A stretch of DNA of 64,000 bases from Halobacterium sp. CBA1126 (GTDB taxonomy: Archaea; Halobacteriota; Halobacteria; Halobacteriales; Halobacteriaceae). Both the position numbers and the translations under genes were made by a program. Numbering within the stretch: position 1 is the first letter of the stretch; every line of letters starts with the position of its first letter. The DNA lies in assembly GCF_009741975.1 (NCBI RefSeq), contig NZ_WPCF01000002.1, positions 1-64,000 on the forward strand, read 5' to 3'. The notes beneath the pieces were generated by a model. That model made no database searches and was not told where the DNA came from. It saw only the letters and a list, made by a program, of their open reading frames with translations. Shown here piece by piece: positions 35,901 to 45,094 of this stretch.

Positions 35901-36026
35901 TTAGGTTCTGCGAGTCGGCGGCGGGTCGCACCGCTGTTCGGGGCAGTCGAAGTGAGAAACTGCGAGGGTGCGCTCGCCCGGCGAGACGGCGGCGGTGCGT
36001 GGGACAGACGCTGTGGAGTGCAGACG

Positions 36027-36896
36027 CTACTCGTGACGCCGCGTCCAGTGTCCGCCCGGCGAGCCGGCTAGTACCGGTTGCTGACTCCACACAATACTTT
36101 CGGAATTCCGGGGAGCCCTACTGGTCGCCGCGCCCCAGCCGTACGCCTGCCAGCCGCCGTCGGCGTACAGCACTTCGCCCGTCACGAAGTTGTTCCGACT
36201 CACGAGGAACAGCGCACACTCCGCCATCTCCTCGACGGTCCCGAACCGACCCAGCGGCGTCCGGTCGCGGATGTCGTCGTTCGTGTACCCCGCAGAGCCC
36301 TGCGTCTGCTCGGTGATCTCCGTCCAGATGAACCCCGGCGCGAGCGCGTTCACGTGGACGTCGTGCTCGGCCCACTCGACAGCCAGCGTCTGCGTGAGGT
36401 TGTTCACGCCCGCCTTCGACGCACAGTACGGCGACCGCAGCTGGAGACCGCGACCGCCCATCAGCGAGGACATGTTCAGAATCGCGCCGCCCTCCTCCTG
36501 CTCGATCATCTGCCGGCCCGCGGCCTGACAGCCGACGAACGTCCCCACGAGATCGACCTCCACGACCTCCCGCCAGTCGTCGACGTCGAACTCCTCGGCC
36601 GGCCCGAGCGTGGTGACGCCGGCGTTGTTCACGAACACGTCGAGGCGCCCGAACTCCTCGACGGTCGTCTCCACCAGCGCCGCCATCTCGTCCTCGTCGG
36701 TGACGTCGGCCTCAACGCCGATGGCTGTGCCACCCTCGGCTTCGATGGCTTCGGCGGCCTCCTCGGCGCGCTCCTGGGAGCGAGAGTTCACGACCACGTT
36801 CGCGCCCTCGGCGGCGAAGTGCTCGGCGATGCCCTTCCCGATACCCTGACTGGACCCCGTGATGATGGCGGTGTCTCCGCTGAGTCGTCCGGTCAT
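36027..36896 (-). CDS. SDR oxidoreductase of the uronate pathway, C-terminus frameshifted
   Basis: The product has 289 residues. It has IITGSSQGIGKGIA for NAD(P) binding, NNAG, the serine in LNMSSLMGG and Y-x3-K in SPYCASKAG. The classical SDR ends at ADGGWQAYGWGA; about 33 unrelated, less acidic residues follow to 36027. One base restored near 36126 would end the frame at the TAG at 36118-36120 with a tail like ADQ. Beside UxaC and UxuA it would reduce fructuronate to mannonate, replacing UxuB; glucose or gluconate dehydrogenase activity is possible. The core fold looks intact, so it may still work. Confidence 0.82.
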   Translation of the reverse strand: MTGRLSGDTAIITGSSQGIGKGIAEHFAAEGANVVVNSRSQERAEEAAEAIEAEGGTAIGVEADVTDEDEMAALVETTVEEFGRLDVFVNNAGVTTLGPAEEFDVDDWREVVEVDLVGTFVGCQAAGRQMIEQEEGGAILNMSSLMGGRGLQLRSPYCASKAGVNNLTQTLAVEWAEHDVHVNALAPGFIWTEITEQTQGSAGYTNDDIRDRTPLGRFGTVEEMAECALFLVSRNNFVTGEVLYADGGWQAYGWGAATSRAPRNSESIVWSQQPVLAGSPGGHWTRRHE

Positions 36897-36941
36897 GCGT
36901 ACCTCAGACGACCCGCGAGGCCCACTTTACTGTGTCGATGC

Positions 36942-38309
36942 CTACAGTCCGTACAGCTCCTTCGGCCGGTCGTACGCGACGTGCTCGACGAGGCGCTCGG
37001 CGTTCTCGTAGGGAATCCGCCCGCGGTCGACCATCTGCCCGACCACGTCCGCGAGCGTCCGCCGGAACATCTCGAACCGCGAGCCGTAGGAGACCAGCTT
37101 CCGGGAGTCGCTGACCATCCCAGCGTGGTTCGCCAGCAGGTCGACGGCAGCCACGCGTTCGAGCTGGTTCGCGATGCCCATCGGGCTGTCGTTGAACCAC
37201 CACGCCGGCCCGATGCTCACGTTCGGGTAGGCGCGCGCGACGACCGTCGCGCTCGGGTAGTGCGTCGGGTCGAGCGTGTAGAGGACGACCTCCATCTCGC
37301 CGTCGAAGCGGTCGAAGAAGTAGTCCAGCCCGTCCACGAGGTCGACGTCCTGCGTGGACACGTCTCCGCCCGCGTTCTTCCCGACGGTCTCGTAGAGGGA
37401 GTCCCGGTAGTCACGCACCGCGCCGACGTGGAGTTGGGTCGTCCAGCCCGCCTCGCTGTTCAGCTCGCCGACGAACTCCAGCAGGTACGCCTTCCAGTCC
37501 CGAATCTCGGCCGCCGTGAGGTCGTCGCCGCGGCGCGCCTTCGCGTACACCTCACTCGCGCGCTGCGTGCTCACCGGCCGCGAGACGGGATTCGTTCCCA
37601 GGCCGATGTCGCAGGCGACGCAGCCGTGCTCGGCGAAGTAGTCGTGGGTCTCCGCGAGCGCGTCCAGGAAGCCCGCGAAGTCGTCGATCGTCGTCTCGGT
37701 CGCGTCGTCGAGGTCCGCGACGAACTCCGTCCACGCCGCGTTCTCGACTTTCAGCGCGCGGTCGGGCCGCCACGTCGGCAGCACGTCGACGCCCTCGACT
37801 TCGGTCTCGGCGCGCTCGTGGTACCGCAGCCGGGAGGTCGGGTCGTCGCTGCTGCACAGCACTTCGACGTTCATCTCTCGCAGCACCTGCTGGGGTCGCA
37901 TCGCGTCGTCGGCGAGCTGGCGCTTCGTCTCCCGCCAGATCTCGTCGGCGGTGTCCGCGTTCAGTGGCTTCTCGATGCCGAACCGGCGCTTGAGGTCGAG
38001 GTGGACCCAGTCGTAGGTCGGGTTCCCCGCGAAGTCCGGGAACACCTCGGCGAGGGCGTCCCACTTCTCGCGGTTGCTGGCGTCCCCCGTGACCTTCTCC
38101 TCGGGGACGCCGCGCTTGCGCATCAGCTGCCAGACGTAGTGGTCGGTCGCGCCCTCGACCTCCCAGACGTCGTTCCACGGCTCGTTCTCCACGACTTCCG
38201 CGAGGTCGACGTGGTTGTGCGGGTCGACGACCGGCAGGTCCGCGATGGACTCGTAGAGGTCGACCGCGGCCTCGGAACCGAGCAGGTACTCCTCGTCGAG
38301 GAAGCTCAT
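36942..38309 (-). CDS. uxaC: Glucuronate isomerase
   Basis: The product has 455 residues, matching UxaC. It has LPVVDPHNHVDL with the amidohydrolase-type HxH, DPTHYPSATVVARAYPNVSI, WWFNDSPMG and GMVSDSRKLVSYGSR near the C-terminus. UxaC converts D-glucuronate to D-fructuronate (and galacturonate to tagaturonate), the first step of the Ashwell route. Glucuronate would come from 4-O-methylglucuronoxylan side chains cut by GH67. It lies between the SDR and mannonate dehydratase genes, all in one direction. Confidence 0.93.
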   Translation of the reverse strand: MSFLDEEYLLGSEAAVDLYESIADLPVVDPHNHVDLAEVVENEPWNDVWEVEGATDHYVWQLMRKRGVPEEKVTGDASNREKWDALAEVFPDFAGNPTYDWVHLDLKRRFGIEKPLNADTADEIWRETKRQLADDAMRPQQVLREMNVEVLCSSDDPTSRLRYHERAETEVEGVDVLPTWRPDRALKVENAAWTEFVADLDDATETTIDDFAGFLDALAETHDYFAEHGCVACDIGLGTNPVSRPVSTQRASEVYAKARRGDDLTAAEIRDWKAYLLEFVGELNSEAGWTTQLHVGAVRDYRDSLYETVGKNAGGDVSTQDVDLVDGLDYFFDRFDGEMEVVLYTLDPTHYPSATVVARAYPNVSIGPAWWFNDSPMGIANQLERVAAVDLLANHAGMVSDSRKLVSYGSRFEMFRRTLADVVGQMVDRGRIPYENAERLVEHVAYDRPKELYGL

Positions 38310-38333
38310 GGGCGTACAACCGCCGAGCGCGAC

Positions 38334-38339
38334 AAAAAA
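38334..38339 (-). terminator. T-run after uxuA
   Basis: Six T residues on the minus strand, 13 bases after the expected uxuA stop and before uxaC, fit an archaeal termination signal. Confidence 0.35.
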
Positions 38340-38351
38340 GCCTTCGACGGC

Positions 38352-39304
38352 CTACGCGTCGGTCTGCTCCAGCAGTCCCTTCATGTACCCGACGGCGAAC
38401 AGCGGCCCATGTCCGTGTAGCCGGCCTGTGCGTCGTCGCGGTGGCCTTCGTCGAGCATCCGCGGCACGTGGTCGGGGCGAATCGGGCCGTCGAAGCCCAC
38501 CTCGCGGTACGCCTCCATCGCGGCGAGCATGTCCGTCGGGCCGTCGTCCTGCCACGTCTCCACGAACTCCTCGGGGGAGCCGTCGACGTCCCGGAAGTGG
38601 ACGAAGTGGATGCGGTCGCCGAACCGTCGAATCGTCTCGGGGACGTCGGCGCCCATCGCCGCGTAGTTACCCTGACAGAACGTCAGGCCGTGGTTCGGGC
38701 TGCCGTGGAGGTCCAGAATCCGCTGGACGTTCTCCACGGAGTCGACGAGCCGCGGCACCCCGCGCACCGAGTCGACGGGCGGGTCGTCGGGGTGGAGCGC
38801 GAGCTGCACGCCCGCCTCCTCGGCGACGGGCACGACCTCGTCGAGGAAGTACTCGAGGTTCGCCCAGAGCTCGTCCTCCGTGACGTCCACGGGGTAGTCG
38901 GGCGCGCGCTCGGCCTGCTCGTGGTCGTACGCGGTCGTGCGCGAGTCGCCGCGCAGCGGCACCTCGTCCGACGTTCGGAGCACGCCGACCGGGTTCTCGG
39001 TCCACACCCAGCAGTAGACGTCGATGCCCGCGCGGCCCATGTTCCGAATGAGGTCTTTGACGGTCTCGATCTCCTCGTCGCGGCCCTCGCGGCCGAGCAC
39101 CGTTTTCGTCATCGGCGGGCGGTCCTCGACGACGTCCAGCGACAGCCCGTGGTCGGCGAACCGGTTCTTGGTCTGCAGCAGGGAGTCGTACGTCCACCAC
39201 TCGTCTTCGCCCCAGAACCGCACGACTGCGGTCGAGAGGCCGAGTTGGCGCGCGAGCGTCCACCGCCGGTCGGGGTGCGGCGGGAGCATCGTCGTCGTGT
39301 CCAT
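38352..39304 (-). pseudogene. uxuA: Mannonate dehydratase with 3'-end frameshift
   Basis: Residues 1-299 from 39304 match mannonate dehydratase: an N-terminal LARQLGLSTAVVRFWGED, ALHPDDPPVDS, TFCQGNY, IHFVHFRDVDGSPEEFVE and PIRPDHVPRM. The frame then stops at 38381 after the odd tail RCSPSGT. In the next frame the expected ending, LFAVGYMKGLLEQTDA, runs to a TAG at 38352-38354. One missing base in ATGGGCCGCTGTTC (near 38413) explains both. UxuA dehydrates D-mannonate to 2-keto-3-deoxygluconate. Only the last helix is altered, so activity may persist; a sequencing error is possible. Confidence 0.82.
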
Positions 39305-39394
39305 ACCCCGTCTTCGCGGACCCCCACAATAGTGGTTGCGCGACGCGGCGCGGAGTTACGGCCGAGCCCCGCGAGAAAATCCAACGCACCCCCA

Positions 39395-39442
39395 TAATTA
39401 AATAATCACAACCCGTGGGTGTGTTTGGAGTGAGCACACTCC
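39395..39442 (+). promoter_or_regulatory. Promoter and start-site hairpin of the secreted GH10 gene
   Basis: TAATTAAATA (39395-39404) is a clear TATA box. Directly before the ATG lies a perfect hairpin, GGAGTG (39427-39432), AGCA loop, CACTCC (39437-39442). GGAGTG also looks like the ribosome site, so folding would hide it; the dyad could equally be a protein operator. Confidence 0.45.
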
Positions 39443-41425
39443 ATGGCAAGAGACCTCAGCAGTTACGACAGCGGACGGCGCACGTTCCTCAAAGCACTCG
39501 GCGCCCTCGGCGCGACGGCGGCAGCGAGCCCCGCCGTCGCCGGGCAGGCCGCGGCCGACGACGCCGCGGACTACCACGAGTCGCTGCGAGCGGAACTCAC
39601 AGCATCGAGCAGGCAAGCAAAACAACTCCCCGCCGGCGAGTACGTCTACGACACCACGGAGGAAGCGACCATCGAGACGTTCTCCCTCGTGGGCGGCGGC
39701 ACGGAATCGACGATTAGCGTGGACGTCGACGCGGTCCCGCACACGGAGGCGGAGCGCTTGGACGTCCCGAGCGCCGACGATCCCGGTGCGGTCGCGTACC
39801 GCGGACCGATCACCGACCACAGCGTCACGGAGGGCGACCTGCTCCTCGGCGTCGCGTGGGTGCGAAGCGACGACGACGCGGCGGAGGCGAGCGCGCGCTT
39901 CGGCTACGTCGACAGCGACGGCGAACCGGTCGGCGAGAACTTCGTCCAGCGCGGCGCGGCCGTCGACCCGCAGGGCGAGTGGCTGCGGTACTTCTTCCCC
40001 GTCGAGGTCGGCGAGCGGCCCGACGACGCGGACGTCCCCGCGCTCGAACTCCAGGCCGGGTACGCCGACCAGACGCTCGACGTCGGCGGCGTCGCGCTGC
40101 TGGACTACAGCGGCGACGGCGTCGGCCTCGGGACGCTCCCGCCGTACGACTACGAGGGGCGCAGCGAGGACGCCGACTGGCGGCAAGCCGCCCACGAGCG
40201 CATCGAGGAACACCGCAAGACCGACGTCGAAATCGAAGTGCTGAACCCCGGCGGCCAGCCGATGGACGGCGCGACCGTCGACGTGGAGATGGTCGAACAC
40301 GAGTTCGACTTCGGGAGCGCGGTCTCCGTCGAGCACGTCGTCGGCGACACCGAGGACGACGAGATCTACCGGGAGACGTTCCTCGACCACTTCAACAAGG
40401 CCGTCGTGGAGAACGGCCTGAAGTACCCCGCGTGGGAGGGCGTCTGGGACACCGACAACGACGACACCCGGGCGACCCTCGACTGGCTGAACGAGCGGGA
40501 CGTCCCGACGCGCGGCCACTACCTCCTCTGGGAGCAAGACCAAGCATCCGGCGGCGGCGGGATGAACGTCGACCCGGACCTGCCCGCCGACGAGAAGCAG
40601 GAAGTCATCGCGGAGAAGATCGCCGACCACGCCGCCGAGTTCGAGGGCGACGTGACCGAGTGGGACATGCACAACCACCCCATCTGGCAGAGCAACTACC
40701 GCAACAACCCCGAACTCGGCTGGGACGCGGTCGAGGAGTGGTGGGCGGTCGCCGACGACACCACCGACACCGAACTGTACACCAACGAGATGGGCGCGCT
40801 CGGCGGCCAGTGGCAGCGCAGCCAGTACCTCGACTACGTCGAGCACCTCGTGGAGAACGACTACCCCATCGACGGCATCGGGTTCATGGGCCACCACCAG
40901 CAGCAGTGGGGGCAGATGCTGGACATGGACAACCTGCTCTCGGGCATCGACCAGTTCGCGGAGTTCGACCTCCCGCTGCTGGTCACCGAGTTCGACATCC
41001 AGATTCTCGACCGGCGGAACGCCCAGGACGTCGACGTGCAGGTCGACTACACCCGGGACTTCCTGACCGCGCTGTTCAGCAAGGAAGCCGTCGAGGGCGT
41101 CGTCTCGTGGGGCTTCTGGGAGGAGGACCACTGGCGGCCCTCGGGCGCGTACTACGACTCCGACTGGACGCTCCGGGAGAACGGCGAGCAGTTCCTCGAC
41201 CTCGTCTTCGACGAGTGGTGGACCGAGGAGACCGGCGAGACCGGCGACGACGGCGTCTACGCCACGCGCGGCTTCAAGGGCGACTACCGCGTCACCGCCG
41301 AGAAGGGCGCGCTCTCCGGCGAGACGACCGTCACCGTCGACGACGACGCCGACACCGTCACCGTCGAACTCACCCCGCCCGGCAGAGACGATGGGAACGG
41401 CCGAGGCGACGCTGACGGGAACTGA
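39443..41425 (+). CDS. Tat-secreted GH10 protein with altered acid/base residue
   Basis: The product has 660 residues. A twin-arginine signal (SGRRTFLKALGALGATAAA) is followed by an acidic N-terminal region (about 45-225) like a carbohydrate-binding module, then a GH10 barrel (about 285-580) and a beta-rich tail (about 605-650). The nucleophile motif LLVTEFDIQ is present (Glu516). At the acid/base position the usual W-D-x-x-N-E reads WDMHNH, so His412 replaces the glutamate; ENGLKY replaces the common ENELKW. It is probably the extracellular xylan-degrading or xylan-binding protein of the locus. Activity is uncertain. Confidence 0.85.
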   Translation: MARDLSSYDSGRRTFLKALGALGATAAASPAVAGQAAADDAADYHESLRAELTASSRQAKQLPAGEYVYDTTEEATIETFSLVGGGTESTISVDVDAVPHTEAERLDVPSADDPGAVAYRGPITDHSVTEGDLLLGVAWVRSDDDAAEASARFGYVDSDGEPVGENFVQRGAAVDPQGEWLRYFFPVEVGERPDDADVPALELQAGYADQTLDVGGVALLDYSGDGVGLGTLPPYDYEGRSEDADWRQAAHERIEEHRKTDVEIEVLNPGGQPMDGATVDVEMVEHEFDFGSAVSVEHVVGDTEDDEIYRETFLDHFNKAVVENGLKYPAWEGVWDTDNDDTRATLDWLNERDVPTRGHYLLWEQDQASGGGGMNVDPDLPADEKQEVIAEKIADHAAEFEGDVTEWDMHNHPIWQSNYRNNPELGWDAVEEWWAVADDTTDTELYTNEMGALGGQWQRSQYLDYVEHLVENDYPIDGIGFMGHHQQQWGQMLDMDNLLSGIDQFAEFDLPLLVTEFDIQILDRRNAQDVDVQVDYTRDFLTALFSKEAVEGVVSWGFWEEDHWRPSGAYYDSDWTLRENGEQFLDLVFDEWWTEETGETGDDGVYATRGFKGDYRVTAEKGALSGETTVTVDDDADTVTVELTPPGRDDGNGRGDADGN

Positions 41426-41472
41426 ACGCTACGAGCGGGGAGCGCTGACCGACCGCCACCGCGACGGCGGCG

Positions 41473-41928
41473 TCACTCCATCTGGACGGTGACGAACCCG
41501 GGGAAGTTGAGCACGAGCCGCTGGGTGGTGTCCCCGAACACCGCTTTCCCCGTCGGGGAGCGCTGCCGGCCGACCGTGAACACGTGGTCGCAGCCCTGTT
41601 CGTTCCCGATCTCGATGACGCGCTGTGCTTCGACTTCCTCGGTGACGTCCGTGACGACCGTGTAGTCGACGTCGAACCCCTCCAGCGCGTCCTCGGTGAC
41701 GTCCTCGGCGTACTGGCGGGCGACGCTCAGCGCGTCCTCGTCGCTGTAATCTTTGTTCTCCACGCGACCGATCTCGTCGAGTGCGGCCAGCGACTCCTCG
41801 AACTCATCCTCGGTCAGCGGGACGTAGAGCACGAGCTCCGCGTCGGCACCGGTCACGTACGCGGCGGCCTCGCGGACCACGCCGGCAGTACTCTCTCTGT
41901 CGTCGACGACTACGAGTGCGTCTTCCAT
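41473..41928 (-). CDS. Universal stress protein family
   Basis: The product has 151 residues with an N-terminal strand ALVVVDDRESTAGVVREAA and a C-terminal GCDHVFTVGRQRSPTGKAVFGDTTQRLVLN, which follows the G-x2-G-x9-G(S/T) nucleotide-binding pattern of UspA proteins in modified form. Such proteins often sense ATP or energy state and sit beside transporters and catabolic genes. It is convergent with the secreted GH10 gene. The start at 41928 gives the family N-terminus. Confidence 0.8.
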   Translation of the reverse strand: MEDALVVVDDRESTAGVVREAAAYVTGADAELVLYVPLTEDEFEESLAALDEIGRVENKDYSDEDALSVARQYAEDVTEDALEGFDVDYTVVTDVTEEVEAQRVIEIGNEQGCDHVFTVGRQRSPTGKAVFGDTTQRLVLNFPGFVTVQME

Positions 41929-42008
41929 GCCTACCGCCACGAACTCGTCCCGTATAAAACTCCGCGCTTCCCGGGGCGGCGAAAAAACGGCGCCGGACCG
42001 CAGCGACC

Positions 42009-43451
42009 TCAGTAGTTGTCGTAGACGGTTTTCTCGATGGTGTAGAACTCAAGGCCCTCGTCGCCCTGTTCGCGCCACGTCTCGGACGAGGAGCGCTTGA
42101 ACCCGCCGAAGGGCACGTGGAGCTCGAGCCCGGTCGTCTTCTCGTTGACTTTGACGACGCCGGCCTCGGCCTCGTCGACGAAGCGGTTAGCTTCGGTGTG
42201 GTCGTCGGTGACGATGCTCGCTGAGAGCCCGTACTCGACGTCGTTGGCGGTTTCGAGGCCCTCCTCGAAGTCACTCACCTTGATCACGGCGACAACCGGC
42301 CCGAACACTTCCTCCTGGGCGATGCGCATGTCGTTGTCGACGTCCGTGAACACCGTCGGCTCCACGAAGTACCCCGAGTCGTACTCGTTGGGTGTGTCGC
42401 CGCCGGCCGCGAGGGTCGCGCCCTCGTCCTGGGCGATGTCGATGTACTCGAGCGTGGAGTCGAGTTCGCTCTGGCTGACCTGCGGCCCCATCTCGTGCTC
42501 GAGGCCCGGGCCGATGTCGATGGACTCGGCTTCGTCGACGAGCGCGTCCACGAACTCGTCGTAGACGTCCTCGTGGACGATCGCCCGGGAACAGGCAGTA
42601 CAGGACTGGCCGGTGGTGCCGAACCCGCCGCTGGCGACGATTTCGGCGGCTTCCTCGGGGTCGGCGGAGTCGGCGACGAGCGTCGGGTTCTTCCCGCCGA
42701 GTTCGGTCTGGACGCGCTTGCCCTGGTCGGTCGCCTGGTCGTACACCATCTCGCCGACCTGGCTGCTCCCCGTGAAGGAGACGGCGTCGGTGCCGTCGCT
42801 TTCGATGAACTCCTGGCCGACGGAACTCCCGGGGCCGGTGACGACGTTGAACACGCCGTCCGGCAGCCCCGCTTCGTCGAGGGCTTCCGCGATGGCGAGG
42901 ACGACGCCGGGCGCCGCGGAAGCGGGCTTGAGCACGACGCTGTTGCCCGCCGCGAGCGCGGGCGCGAGCTTCCACGCCGGGATGGCGATGGGATAATTCC
43001 ACGGCGTGACGAGCGCGGCCACGCCGACCGGCTCCTTGCGCGTGTACAGCGTCGTGTCCTGGCTGCTGGACCCTTTGACGGTGCCGCCGAGGTCCGACGC
43101 CTTCCCCGCGAAGTAGTGGAAGATGTCGATCGCGCGCTGTACCTCGCCGGCCGCTTCCGGACGGGCCTTCCCCTCCTCTTCGACGAGGAGCTCCGTCAGC
43201 TCGTCCTTCCGCTCGGCGAGAATCGAGCCGGCCTGCCGGAGGACGCGCCCGCGCTCTGGACCGGGCGTGTCCGCCCACTCGTCCTGCGCGGCCACCGCCG
43301 CGTCGACCGCTGCCGCGGCGTCGTCGGCGCTGGACTGCTGGTACGTAGCGACTGTCTCGCTCGGATTCGCCGGGTTCTCGACGTCGAACGTCTCGCCGGT
43401 CTCGGTAGCGACCCACTCGCCGTCGACGTAGTTCTGATTGGTCTCAGTCAC
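42009..43451 (-). CDS. xacF: 2,5-dioxopentanoate (2-oxoglutarate semialdehyde) dehydrogenase
   Basis: The product has 480 residues from a GTG start (VTETNQNYVDGEW); an ATG at 43481 is an alternative. It has TPWNYPIAIPAWKLAPALAA, FTGSSQVGE, the glutamate in TELGGKNPT and the catalytic cysteine in TTGQSCTACSR. It closely follows haloarchaeal XacF, the last enzyme of oxidative pentose breakdown, giving 2-oxoglutarate. It is divergent from xacA, which starts 101 bases away, so the two share a control region. Confidence 0.9.
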   Translation of the reverse strand: MTETNQNYVDGEWVATETGETFDVENPANPSETVATYQQSSADDAAAAVDAAVAAQDEWADTPGPERGRVLRQAGSILAERKDELTELLVEEEGKARPEAAGEVQRAIDIFHYFAGKASDLGGTVKGSSSQDTTLYTRKEPVGVAALVTPWNYPIAIPAWKLAPALAAGNSVVLKPASAAPGVVLAIAEALDEAGLPDGVFNVVTGPGSSVGQEFIESDGTDAVSFTGSSQVGEMVYDQATDQGKRVQTELGGKNPTLVADSADPEEAAEIVASGGFGTTGQSCTACSRAIVHEDVYDEFVDALVDEAESIDIGPGLEHEMGPQVSQSELDSTLEYIDIAQDEGATLAAGGDTPNEYDSGYFVEPTVFTDVDNDMRIAQEEVFGPVVAVIKVSDFEEGLETANDVEYGLSASIVTDDHTEANRFVDEAEAGVVKVNEKTTGLELHVPFGGFKRSSSETWREQGDEGLEFYTIEKTVYDNY

Positions 43452-43551
43452 ACTCCAAACGTCGCAATTCTCCCATACCATTCTTACGATTCCGTCACCA
43501 CTCACGGCCTCGTCCAGTACACTTTTGGGGGGAGCCGCGAACCCACCTACC

Positions 43552-44637
43552 ATGTCAGCAGCAGACTGTCTGAACAGCGTTCGCCACCGCGACTGGGAGC
43601 AACTCGACTCGGGAACGCTCCGGGTCGCGATGGTCAGCCTCGGGTGGTGGACCCGCGAACAGGCGATGCCCGCCGTCGAGGCCTCCGAGTTCTGCGAGAC
43701 GACCGTCGTCGTCAGCAGCACCCACGAGAAAGCCGAGGAGGTCGCCGCCGAGACGCCGACCGTCGAGGCCGCGCTCACCTACGAGGAGTTCGAAGCCGGC
43801 GAAGCCACCGACGAGTACGACGCCGCGTACATCTGCACGCCGAACGCGCTCCACCTGCCGTACGCGGAGGCCGCCGCCGACCACGGGAAGGCCGTCCTCT
43901 GCGAGAAGCCCGTCGAGGCGACCCGCGAGCGCGCCGAAGCCCTCGTCGAAGCCACCGCGGACGTCCCGCTGATGGTCGCCTACCGGATGCAGACCGACCC
44001 GCAGGTCCGCCGGATGCGCGAACTCGTCGCCGACGGCGCCATCGGCGACCCCGTCGCCGTCCACGGGAACATGAGCCAGCAGATGCTCGACGTTGTCTCC
44101 AGCGACACCGACCAGTGGCGCCTCGACACCGAGCTCGTCGGCTACGGCGCGACCGTGATGGACCTCGGCATCTACCCCATCAACACCGCGCGGTTCGTCC
44201 TCGACGCCGACCCGGTCAGCGCGACCGCGCAGATGCACTCCGAAGACAAGGCGTTCGACGACGTCCCCGACCAGCACGCCGCGTTCACGCTGCAGTTCGA
44301 CGACGGCACGTACGCCGCCTGCACGGCCAGCCAGCACGGCGCCCGCTCGGGCCACCTCCGCGTCGTCGGGACGGACGGCGAGCTCCGCCTCGAACCCACG
44401 TTCCTCGGCGAATCCCCGCAGACGCTGACGCTCCGCCTCGACGACAAGGAGATGGAGATCGACGACGGTCGCCGGGACGTGTTCGGCGACGAGATGACCG
44501 AGGAGTTCGACTACTTCGCCGACCGCGTGCTCCGCGGGGAACCCATCCACCCAGACGGCGAGCACGCGCTCGTCGACATGGAGGCCCTCGAAGCCGTCTA
44601 CGAGGCCGCCGACACCGGTGAGACCGTCTTCCTGTAG
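43552..44637 (+). CDS. xacA: D-xylose dehydrogenase (Gfo/Idh/MocA family)
   Basis: The product has 361 residues. MSAADCLNSVRHRDWEQLDS and LGWWTREQAMPAVEASEFCE match the Haloferax xylose dehydrogenase pattern, followed by CTPNALHLPYAEAAA, VLCEKPVEAT (catalytic lysine in EKP) and TEEFDYFADRVL. It oxidises D-xylose (and L-arabinose) to the lactone with NADP, the first step of the oxidative pathway. A T-rich ACTTTTGG lies about 30 bases upstream. The lactonase XacC that follows in Haloferax is not in this window. Confidence 0.93.
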   Translation: MSAADCLNSVRHRDWEQLDSGTLRVAMVSLGWWTREQAMPAVEASEFCETTVVVSSTHEKAEEVAAETPTVEAALTYEEFEAGEATDEYDAAYICTPNALHLPYAEAAADHGKAVLCEKPVEATRERAEALVEATADVPLMVAYRMQTDPQVRRMRELVADGAIGDPVAVHGNMSQQMLDVVSSDTDQWRLDTELVGYGATVMDLGIYPINTARFVLDADPVSATAQMHSEDKAFDDVPDQHAAFTLQFDDGTYAACTASQHGARSGHLRVVGTDGELRLEPTFLGESPQTLTLRLDDKEMEIDDGRRDVFGDEMTEEFDYFADRVLRGEPIHPDGEHALVDMEALEAVYEAADTGETVFL

Positions 44638-44656
44638 GCCGGACCGGAACTCGTTC

Positions 44657-45025
44657 TCACTCGGGCGTCTCCGGGTCGTGTTTCCCCTGCTGTTCGAGAA
44701 TGTCCACGAGTTCGTTCGCGAACTCGACGGTCCGCCGCGGCAGCCCGTACCGGTCGGTCCCCATGTCGTAGTCGCGTAGCTCCGCGACCGTCTCGGCCGT
44801 GTGCGGGAGCGTCGTCACCGTCTCCCGGACGTCCACGTCGAGCACGCCGTCGTCGGTGTCCAGCCACGGCTGCTTGCGCTGCTTCTCGTCGTACTCGATC
44901 GGGTGCGTGTCGCCGCCCATCGCGGCGACCACGTCGTCGACGGCACCGATTTCGACGCGGTCGTCGGCGTCGTCGGCGACCAGAAAGAGCGTGTCGTCTT
45001 CGACGACCGGCTCGTACCGTGTCAT
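44657..45025 (-). CDS. Small acidic haloarchaeal protein of unknown function
   Basis: The product has 122 residues, soluble and acidic, with a beta-rich N-terminus (YEPVVEDDTLFLVADDADD), a central PIEYDEKQRKQPWLDTDDG and a helical C-terminus. No catalytic or metal motif is visible. It lies convergent with xacA and just before the ABC transporter genes. I recognise no characterised family. Confidence 0.65.
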   Translation of the reverse strand: MTRYEPVVEDDTLFLVADDADDRVEIGAVDDVVAAMGGDTHPIEYDEKQRKQPWLDTDDGVLDVDVRETVTTLPHTAETVAELRDYDMGTDRYGLPRRTVEFANELVDILEQQGKHDPETPE

Positions 45026-45094
45026 GTGCCGACGTTGACCGGCGCGCGTAATAACCCTGTTGTCGCGCGCCACGGGCGTGGCAGCCGGCGCGGG

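Larger units (their letters stand above)
35721..36026. other. Intergenic stretch with two palindromes
   Basis: This stretch follows the IclR gene and has no coding signal. It holds the ATTACA-N10-TGTAAT palindrome (35836-35857) and, 28 bases on, TTCTG-N5-CAGAA (35886-35900). The convergent SDR gene ends at its right edge. Confidence 0.5.
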
